From positions 1 through 20,391 of the forward strand of contig DASZCR010000337.1 of the NCBI GenBank assembly GCA_035942915.1: a stretch of 20,391 nt of DNA. Reading direction: 5' to 3'. Every line of letters starts with the position of its first letter. The first letter of the stretch is position 1. Both the position numbers and the translations under genes were made by a program. Positions 14,527-20,391 of the stretch are shown piece by piece. Below the pieces are notes generated by a model, which saw nothing but the letters and a program-made list of their open reading frames with translations, searched no databases and was not told the DNA's origin. This DNA comes from DASZCR01 sp035942915. GTDB taxonomy: Bacteria > Acidobacteriota > Blastocatellia > Pyrinomonadales > Pyrinomonadaceae.

Positions 14527-17247
14527 ATGGAGATGACGCGGCAACATCGTCTGATACTCGGCGGCCTGTTCTTCGTGCTGATGTTCGTCTACGCCGGGAC
14601 GAACGCCTACCAGAGTTTCGAGTACCGCAAAAGCGCCGTCGGATGGAGCGCGGCGCTGCGGGGCGGGCGCGTCGTCGTCGAGAACGTCGACGAGGCGGGC
14701 CGCGCGAGCCTGCTGCGTCCGGGCGATGAAATAGTCGCCTTCGACGGCCGGGCGGTCGAGAGCGCGTATCCCATTTTCGAACTGCCGCATTCGGAACCGG
14801 GACGCGTCTACACCGTCGTCGTCAGGCGCGGCACCGAGACGTTTGAGTTCTCCTTTCAGACGACGCCTCTGCCGCCTTTCCGCGTCCTCTTCGATACGCT
14901 GCTGGCAATCGTCATCCCCGTCATCTTCCTCGTCCTCGGTTTCGCCGTCTTCGTCCTCAAGCCGGAAGATAAACAGGCCGTGCTGATGGCTTTGATGTTC
15001 GGGACGTTCCTGCCCGTCGAACTCAGTTTTTACGATGGGTTGCCGCCGCCTCTGGCCGTCCTGATGATTGTCTGCGGCGTCGCCTCGTCGCTCTTCCCGG
15101 CGCTCTTCTTCCACTTCTTTCTGGTCTTTCCTGAGAATTCGCGTCTGCTGCGGAGATACCCGCGTCTGGAGCGTTGGCTGTATGCGCCGGTCGTGCTCTT
15201 TACGCTGCCGGTGGTGCTCGTCGTCTCGGTCGTGCAGTACGTTGCGCCCGAACGCTTTTTCGCGTGGGAGGAGTGGATTGCGCCGCTCACGGTGGCGGCG
15301 ACGGCGCTGACCCTGCTCTACATCTTCGCGGGCGTCTGGGCGCTGCTGGCGAACTATAAGCACGCGAGTCGGCAGTCGCGCAGGAAGATGAGGATGGTCG
15401 TCGTCGGCTGTGTGATGGGGTTTCTGCCGTCGGTGTTGATGTTCGCCATCTACTTCTACGGGGCGCAGAAGATTAACGCGTCGCTGCTGGGGTGGTTGAG
15501 CGCGGGGTCTGTGCTGGCCTTCACGCTGTTTCCGCTGTCGCTCGCCTACGCCATCGTGCGGCATCAGGTGATTCCTGTGAGACTGATTATCCGGCGCGGC
15601 ATCCGTTACGTGTTTATCTCGCAGGGGTCGGTCGTTCTGGAAGTGGTCGCCGTCAGTCTGGCGCTGATTTTCTTCCTCGACTTCATCATCGATAGCATCT
15701 CGCCCGCGCGCCCGCTCGTCGTCGGCGTCATTTCGGGTGTCTTCTCCGTCCTCGTCTGGCATCTGACCTCGGCGCTGCATCACAGCGTCGTCGCGCCGAC
15801 CATCGACCGGCGTTTCTTCCGCCGCGCCTACAACGCGCAGCAGGTGCTCTCAGACCTCGGACAAGAACTGCGTCTGATGGCCGACGTGCGCGAAATCACG
15901 GGCGTCATCTGCACGAAGATGCAGGACGCTTTGCAGACCGAAAGCGCGAGCGTCTTTCTGCTCGACGACGTGTCGGGCGACTTCGTCTGCGTTATCTCGT
16001 CGCATCACGTCGAGGGCGGGCGCGTAACGGCCGACCAGGGGCTGGTGCTGCCCGGCGATGCCTTCGTCGTCCAACGCTTGCGCGAAGCGGCGCAGGCGCT
16101 CGTCGTAGACTTCGAGGACAAGTACTCTTGGGCGAACATGCTGCTCTCGGAAGACGTGATGACGAACGACTCGCGTCGGCGTGAGAGCGAGACGTTGCGG
16201 CGCATCAACGCGGCGCTGCTGCTGCCGATTGCGACGAAAGAGGAGTTGCTCGGCGTCATCTCTCTGGGGCCGCGTCTGGGCGACCTTCCGTTTTCGCGTC
16301 AGGACAGGCAGATGTTGATGGCTATCTCGTGGCAGGTGGCCTTTGCCATCGCCAACTCGCGGCTCGTGCGCAAGAAGGTCGAGGAGGAGCGCCTGCGTCG
16401 TGAACTTGAGATGGCAACGGAGGTGCAGCGCAGGCTCTTTCCCGAACGCCCGCCCGAATGTACGACGCTCGAACTCGCGGGCGTCTGTCATCCGGCGAGT
16501 GGCGTCGGCGGAGACTATTACGACTTCCTGCCGCTCGGCGGCGGACAGGTCGGCGTGGCTGTGGCAGACGTGGCAGGCAAGGGCATCTCGGCGGCGCTCC
16601 TGATGTCAACGGTGCAGGCGTCTCTGCGCAGTCAGGCGCACACGGTCGGCGGGCGTCTGACGGAACTCGTCTCTTCGATGAACCGCCTGCTCAACCGTTC
16701 GACGGGCTCTTCGAGCTACGCGACCTTCTTCTACGCGCAGTTCGACGAACGCACGCGCACGCTCACTTACGTCAACGCCGGGCACAACCCGCCGATACTC
16801 GTCCGCGCTTCGTCAGCCGGACAACTGCGAGATGCGGAGTCGGCCGCCACATCACAACAACAACTCGTCGCCGGAGCGGCGCACGCCGGGAGCACTGCGA
16901 CGACAAGCCTGCTCTCGACGCAGGAGCCGGAACAGCCGACGGCCACGACCGGACTGTTGACGACGGGCGGCCCCGTCATCGGGCTCTTCGACGAGTTCAC
17001 CTATGAACAGGAGACCGTGCAGACCGAGCGCGGCGACCTGATTGTGGCCTACACGGACGGCGTCACGGAGGCGCTCAATCCGAAGGGCGTCGAGTTCGGC
17101 GAAGCGCGCCTGCACGCTCTCGTCACAGAACAGGCGCATCTGTCGGCCGAAGAACTGACAAACTCAATCATCGAGACGCTGCGCCGCTGGTGCAGGGACA
17201 CGCCGCAACACGACGACATGACGCTCGTCGTGATGAAGGTCAAATAA
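14527..17247 (+). CDS. Membrane PDZ-GAF-PP2C (SpoIIE-type) serine phosphatase
   Basis: The 906-aa signalling protein has these parts in order: a TM helix (about 8-26), a PDZ-like domain (about 45-110, ASLLRPGDEIVAFDGRAV), some seven more hydrophobic helices (about 123-410), a GAF domain (about 440-615), a coiled linker with MATEVQRRLFPERPP, and a SpoIIE/PP2C phosphatase. Metal ligands are present: D663 in GGDYYDF, D681 in VADVAGKG, D844 in AYTDGVTE and D896-D897 in HDDMTLVV. A low-complexity Ala/Thr/Gln insert lies at about 761-811. Such enzymes dephosphorylate anti-sigma-factor antagonists or similar serine/threonine phosphoproteins. I chose the ATG at 14527, with GGGAG 11 nt upstream, over the in-frame GTG at 14491, because the latter would add a non-conserved 12-residue tail in front of the first TM helix. 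The partner is not in this window. Confidence 0.87.
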   Translation: MEMTRQHRLILGGLFFVLMFVYAGTNAYQSFEYRKSAVGWSAALRGGRVVVENVDEAGRASLLRPGDEIVAFDGRAVESAYPIFELPHSEPGRVYTVVVRRGTETFEFSFQTTPLPPFRVLFDTLLAIVIPVIFLVLGFAVFVLKPEDKQAVLMALMFGTFLPVELSFYDGLPPPLAVLMIVCGVASSLFPALFFHFFLVFPENSRLLRRYPRLERWLYAPVVLFTLPVVLVVSVVQYVAPERFFAWEEWIAPLTVAATALTLLYIFAGVWALLANYKHASRQSRRKMRMVVVGCVMGFLPSVLMFAIYFYGAQKINASLLGWLSAGSVLAFTLFPLSLAYAIVRHQVIPVRLIIRRGIRYVFISQGSVVLEVVAVSLALIFFLDFIIDSISPARPLVVGVISGVFSVLVWHLTSALHHSVVAPTIDRRFFRRAYNAQQVLSDLGQELRLMADVREITGVICTKMQDALQTESASVFLLDDVSGDFVCVISSHHVEGGRVTADQGLVLPGDAFVVQRLREAAQALVVDFEDKYSWANMLLSEDVMTNDSRRRESETLRRINAALLLPIATKEELLGVISLGPRLGDLPFSRQDRQMLMAISWQVAFAIANSRLVRKKVEEERLRRELEMATEVQRRLFPERPPECTTLELAGVCHPASGVGGDYYDFLPLGGGQVGVAVADVAGKGISAALLMSTVQASLRSQAHTVGGRLTELVSSMNRLLNRSTGSSSYATFFYAQFDERTRTLTYVNAGHNPPILVRASSAGQLRDAESAATSQQQLVAGAAHAGSTATTSLLSTQEPEQPTATTGLLTTGGPVIGLFDEFTYEQETVQTERGDLIVAYTDGVTEALNPKGVEFGEARLHALVTEQAHLSAEELTNSIIETLRRWCRDTPQHDDMTLVVMKVK

Positions 17248-17253
17248 AAATTC

Positions 17254-17646
17254 TCAGTCGCAACTCCTGACGCGTTCCATCGCCACTTCCGAAGCGCGGA
17301 AACCGACCCTCCGCCAGAACTCGGCGCTGCCGCGACCGGCGCGCAAGACCCACGTGATGCGCTCGTCTTCGCCGATGAGCCGGCGCACCAACTCGCGCCC
17401 GATGCCGCGACCGCGCATCTCTTCGGCGACTGCCACCATCGAGATGTAGCCATTGGAAACCTCGTCGCAGAGCGCACGCGCGAAGCCGACGACGCGCTCG
17501 CCCTCAAGCGCAACCACCGTGCGGTTCGTGTGCCGCATCATCTCCGCGAAACGCTCTGCGTCCGCCACGCGCCGCTCCCAACCGGCCTCGGAAAGAAAGA
17601 GACGGATGGCTTCGTAATCGTCGGGAGTCGCGCTTCTAAATTCCAT
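17254..17646 (-). CDS. GNAT-family N-acetyltransferase
   Basis: The 130-aa protein starts MEFRSATPDDYEAIRLFL, typical of the family. It has the acetyl-CoA-binding R-G-R-G-I-G loop (near residue 77) after the beta-4 strand ISMVAVAEEM, and the C-terminal AEFWRRVGF motif. It transfers an acetyl group to an amine; the substrate is unknown. The start at 17646 is preferred over an in-frame start at 17706, which would overlap the yraN-like gene. It is the last gene of a three-gene minus-strand operon, 17 bp after YraN, and converges on the phosphatase gene with 6 bp between stops. Confidence 0.82.
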   Translation of the reverse strand: MEFRSATPDDYEAIRLFLSEAGWERRVADAERFAEMMRHTNRTVVALEGERVVGFARALCDEVSNGYISMVAVAEEMRGRGIGRELVRRLIGEDERITWVLRAGRGSAEFWRRVGFRASEVAMERVRSCD

Positions 17647-17663
17647 CGGATGCCTCGCACACA

Positions 17664-18203
17664 CTATTGTCGCCAGCGCCGTTTGCGAAATTTCTCTTCC
17701 GTCCAAAAATCGCGCAGCAGTTCGACGCGCGGAGGACGTGTGCCGCGCTCTGCGGACGGCGCAGGCATGACGACGCTGACCACGTCGTAGCGATAGGGAG
17801 CGCGCGTCACGCCCAGCAGTCTTCGGTAGGCGCGCGCCGCACGCGTCACCTGACGCTGCTTGCGCAGGTCAACGTTCGCCTCCGGCGCGGCGAACCAATC
17901 GGAGGCGCGCGTCTTGACTTCGACGAAGCAGAGCGTCGCGCCGTCGTAGCCGATGAGGTCTATCTCGGCCTGCACGAGCGCGCCGCGCCGGTTGCGCCCG
18001 ACGTTCAGTTTGAAGTTTGAGGCGACCAGACGGTAGCCCGCCTGTCGCAGATATGAGGCTGCGAGCCGTTCGCCGCGACGACCCAGTGCGAGGTGCGGCG
18101 CGTGCGGCTGTGTCGGCACGCGGCGCTTGCTGAGAAGGAGGCTCGCCTTCGTCCGTGTGCGCTGGCAGAGGTTGCGCAGGAGGCGTCGCAAAGAGAGCTT
18201 CAT
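17664..18203 (-). CDS. YraN/UPF0102 family endonuclease-like protein
   Basis: The product is 179 aa. The conserved core begins near residue 40 (LALGRRGERLAASYLRQAGY). It includes the nuclease-fold motif QAEIDLIGYDGATLCFVEVKTR with E79-x-D81 and E94-x-K96, as in Holliday-junction-resolvase-like UPF0102 proteins. About 38 basic residues precede the core, longer than the usual family length of about 120 aa. The true start may be internal, though the ATG at 18203 is only 2 bp after the upstream stop, which suggests coupling. The in vivo role of the family is not established. Confidence 0.83.
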   Translation of the reverse strand: MKLSLRRLLRNLCQRTRTKASLLLSKRRVPTQPHAPHLALGRRGERLAASYLRQAGYRLVASNFKLNVGRNRRGALVQAEIDLIGYDGATLCFVEVKTRASDWFAAPEANVDLRKQRQVTRAARAYRRLLGVTRAPYRYDVVSVVMPAPSAERGTRPPRVELLRDFWTEEKFRKRRWRQ

Positions 18204-18205
18204 CG

Positions 18206-18928
18206 TCAGTTCGGTATCTCCAAAGTCAGTTCGACGGCCTCCGAGAGCGCCGTGTGACGGAAAGGACGACCGGCGTCGGTCTCGGCGGCGTCCGGCGGTT
18301 TGACGGTTTTGAAGTCGAGACTGATGAACGAGCCGGGCGCGAAGGTGTCCGGCGTGGCGACGGCGCGCAGTTGACAGCGATGCCTACGCGACGTGCCGAC
18401 CGTCTGCACATCCGCCCATGCCTCCGCCTCCCACTTCCCGTCGGGCGGTATCGCAATCGGGTCTTCAATCTCCCAACCCTGCCAAGAGAGGTCTCTGTAG
18501 AGCAGATAGACTTTACCCTGCGCGTCGTGCAAACCTTCCGACGTGCCCTTGACGCGAAACAGCCAGTTCTCGCCATCGCGTCTGAGGTCTTCGGCTGCAA
18601 TCGTGTCGTCTGCGGGAGGAGAAATCATGATGCGAGGCTGTTTGGCGCGGGCGTCCGGTTGAGGCGTCTCGCCGCCTTTCGAGGCGACGGGCGTCGGCGT
18701 CGGCGTCTGTTGGCTTTGACCGAACAGGTTGCCCTGCATCTGCGCGGATACGTAGATGAGGGCGCCGCCGACGACGAAGATGACGAGGGCGGGAGCGACG
18801 CCGTTGAGTTCAATCCCGGCAGCCTTGATGCTGCCCGGATTGTCGCGCCCGACGCCTTTGATGAAAAGCGCGATGCCGACGATGGCGAAGAGTGCGCCGA
18901 TGATGAAGATTGCGAGTTGGAGTGTCAT
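18206..18928 (-). CDS. Membrane-anchored protein of unknown function
   Basis: This 240-aa protein has two N-terminal membrane helices (residues about 4-25, IFIIGALFAIVGIALFIKG, and 44-62, APALVIFVVGGALIYVSA). A Thr/Pro/Gln-rich linker (about 70-98) and a C-terminal domain of about 140 aa, rich in predicted strands (NWLFRVKGTSEG...VYLLYRDLSW...WEIEDPIAI), follow. The C-terminal domain is probably exposed outside the cytoplasmic membrane. GGAGGAG lies just before ATG. It heads the operon with yraN and the GNAT gene. No family was recognised. Confidence 0.75.
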   Translation of the reverse strand: MTLQLAIFIIGALFAIVGIALFIKGVGRDNPGSIKAAGIELNGVAPALVIFVVGGALIYVSAQMQGNLFGQSQQTPTPTPVASKGGETPQPDARAKQPRIMISPPADDTIAAEDLRRDGENWLFRVKGTSEGLHDAQGKVYLLYRDLSWQGWEIEDPIAIPPDGKWEAEAWADVQTVGTSRRHRCQLRAVATPDTFAPGSFISLDFKTVKPPDAAETDAGRPFRHTALSEAVELTLEIPN

Positions 18929-19010
18929 GGCGTGTCTCCTCCAGAGATGCGAGGGGACGGGTGGGTTGTTTGCGCCGTCGCATCCGGCGCATGGATGCTT
19001 GCTGTGCGGC

Positions 19011-19084
19011 GCAGTCTATCACAGAGCGTGCGCGCGCCGACACGTTCTTCTCTTGCCGTCGGTCGGAGGCGCGCGATAGACTGC
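19011..19084. repeat. Interrupted inverted repeat upstream of der
   Basis: GCAGTCTATC (19011-19020) and GATAGACTGC (19075-19084) are perfect 10-bp inverted copies. An inner stem GCGCGCC (19032-19038) pairs with GGCGCGC (19068-19074), with an 11-nt bulge on the left side. It ends 18 bp before the der start codon. It is a possible mRNA leader structure of der or a small dispersed repeat. Confidence 0.45.
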
Positions 19085-19102
19085 TCGACGGTCTAAATCC
19101 TT

Positions 19103-20391
19103 ATGAGTAACAGCGAAATCGAAGCGGGCGCGGGGCGGACGGAGGAGCGGGCGGCGCTGCCTCTGGTGGCTATCGTCGGGCGGCCGAACGTCGGCAAATC
19201 GACGCTCTTTAATCGACTCGTCGGCGAGCGCCGCTCCATCGTCGGCGACGAACCGGGCATCACGCGCGACCGCATCTACGGCGAAACCGAATGGCAGGGA
19301 CGACGCTTCGCCATCGTCGATACGGGCGGCATCGTGCCGGACGACGACGCGGTGATTCCGGCCAACATTCTCAAGCAGGCCGAGTTCGCCATCGAAGAGG
19401 CGGTCGTGCTCGTCTGGGTCGTCGATGTGCGCGCCGGAACGACGCCGCTCGACGAAGAGCTGGCGCGGCTCCTGCGCTCGACGGGCAAGCGCGTCGTGGT
19501 CGCCGCCAACAAGGCCGACGCCGTCCGTCTCGAAGCGCACGCGGGCGAGTTTCATCGCTTCGGCTTCACGGATGTCGTCCCGCTCTCGGCCGAACAGGGC
19601 GACGGCGTCGCAGACCTCTTAGACGTGCTCTGCGAACAACTGCCGACGGGCGAGGCGAGCGCAACTGAAGAGGAAGACAAGCGCGACGCGCGTCGGCGCG
19701 AGATACGTCTGGCGATTGTCGGGCGGCCGAACGTCGGCAAGTCTTCGATTCTCAACCGCCTGCTCGGCGAAGACCGCGTCATCGTCTCGCCCGTCGCAGG
19801 GACGACGCGCGACGCCATCGACACCGTGCTGGAGAGCGACGGGCGGACGTTTCGCCTGATTGACACGGCCGGGATACGACGCAAGGGCAAGACTGAGGAG
19901 ATGGCCGAAAAACTCTCGGTCGTGATGGCGCGTCGCAGCCTCGAACGCGCAGACGTGGCCGTCGTCGTCGTCGATGCCTCAGAGGGCGTGACCGCGCTCG
20001 ACGCCAACATCGCAGGCTATGCGGTCGAAGCCGGATGCTCGATTATCATCGCCGTCAACAAGTGGGACACCATCGAGAACAAGACCACCGGCACGCCCTT
20101 CGAGTTCGAGCGCAACCTGCGCGACAAGATGAAGTTCCTCGACTGGGCGCCGGTCGTGACCATCTCGGCGTTGTCAGGTCAGCGCGTCGAGCGCCTGCTG
20201 CCGCTCGCGGCACGCGCCAACGAAGCGCGCAACCTGCGCATCACGACTTCGCAACTGAACGACTTTTTCGAGCAGTCCGTCGCCAGCCCGCGCGCCCCTT
20301 CTGCGCCCGCGCCCGTCAAGGGCGGCCACTCGCGTCTGCACGTCCAGTACGTCACGCAGGTCGGCACGCGCCCGCCGAAGTTCGTCGTCTT
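19103..20391 (+). CDS. der: Ribosome-assembly GTPase Der (EngA), 3' end cut by window
   Basis: About 429 codons are open to the right edge without a stop. Two tandem Era-like GTPase domains are present, the hallmark of Der. G1 motifs GRPNVGKS occur at residues 26-33 and again at 207-214. DTGGIVP and DTAGIRRKGK are the two G3 regions, and NKAD and NKWD the G4 motifs. The C-terminal KH-like domain (QLNDFFEQSV...LHVQYVTQVGTRPPKFVVF) is only partly included. Der binds the 50S subunit and is essential in most bacteria. The ATG at 19103 gives a short 20-residue lead before domain 1. It is divergent from the membrane-protein operon. Confidence 0.95.
   Translation, partial: MSNSEIEAGAGRTEERAALPLVAIVGRPNVGKSTLFNRLVGERRSIVGDEPGITRDRIYGETEWQGRRFAIVDTGGIVPDDDAVIPANILKQAEFAIEEAVVLVWVVDVRAGTTPLDEELARLLRSTGKRVVVAANKADAVRLEAHAGEFHRFGFTDVVPLSAEQGDGVADLLDVLCEQLPTGEASATEEEDKRDARRREIRLAIVGRPNVGKSSILNRLLGEDRVIVSPVAGTTRDAIDTVLESDGRTFRLIDTAGIRRKGKTEEMAEKLSVVMARRSLERADVAVVVVDASEGVTALDANIAGYAVEAGCSIIIAVNKWDTIENKTTGTPFEFERNLRDKMKFLDWAPVVTISALSGQRVERLLPLAARANEARNLRITTSQLNDFFEQSVASPRAPSAPAPVKGGHSRLHVQYVTQVGTRPPKFVV

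Noticed and set aside
14404..15783. 459-codon open frame on the minus strand
   Set aside because: It lies opposite the phosphatase gene and its product is low-complexity Arg/Asp/Glu/Gln-rich sequence, typical of an antisense frame in G+C-rich codons.
15850..16491. 213-codon minus-strand frame
   Set aside because: It is the antisense of the GAF and PP2C-coding part; no motif and no ribosome-binding site.
18155..19096. 313-codon open frame on the plus strand
   Set aside because: It is antisense to the membrane-protein gene and the yraN start. The Arg/Ala-rich product has no domain, while the minus-strand genes have signals and family motifs.

Overview
The window looks like a bacterial chromosome of high G+C content. 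Gene style (TPR–Fis-type regulators, a membrane PDZ/GAF/SpoIIE phosphatase, YraN, Der) fits Acidobacteriota, perhaps the Blastocatellia/Pyrinomonadaceae. That placement rests on general resemblance, not on a marker search.

Layout. (1) 1-1070: a terminator-like hairpin and an Fe(II)/2-oxoglutarate dioxygenase gene. (2) 1141-3258: an older, eroded accessory segment. It holds a C-terminal scrap of a tyrosine integrase, a TPR protein with a C-terminal Fis-type HTH (minus strand), a divergent gene for a small secreted proline-rich peptide, and a structured 3' RNA region. (3) 3388-14126: a genomic island of about 10.7 kb in a tRNA-Cys gene, bounded by a perfect 43-bp direct repeat of the tRNA 3' half. 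Its cargo is a VapC-like toxin-antitoxin pair, an N-terminally truncated tyrosine integrase, a second diverged copy of the peptide/TPR-HTH module in the opposite orientation, and a two-gene defence operon: a nuclease-methyltransferase-TRD protein and a PLD-SNF2 helicase. (4) 14081-14356: intact tRNA-Cys and tRNA-Gly on the minus strand with one promoter, separated by a 27-bp-arm palindrome. (5) 14527-20391: high-G+C core genes. These are a PDZ-membrane-GAF-PP2C phosphatase, then a GNAT/YraN/membrane-protein operon on the minus strand, then divergent der running off the right edge.

The most interesting object is the duplicated module. Each copy has (a) a TPR-HTH cytosolic regulator, (b) a divergent 71-73 aa exported peptide with conserved blocks PPAPQPPPP, EGGEI and TQIVLTLL near the C terminus, (c) an intrinsic-terminator hairpin in the regulator's leader, followed by a second palindrome, and (d) a roughly 135-nt region after the peptide stop that folds into stems kept by compensatory changes. 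Both copies lie beside integrase genes. The design recalls peptide-receptor regulators of mobile elements (RRNPP, Rap/Phr, arbitrium), but with the HTH at the C terminus and in what looks like a Gram-negative host. The function is a hypothesis; the conservation of all four parts is visible in the sequence.
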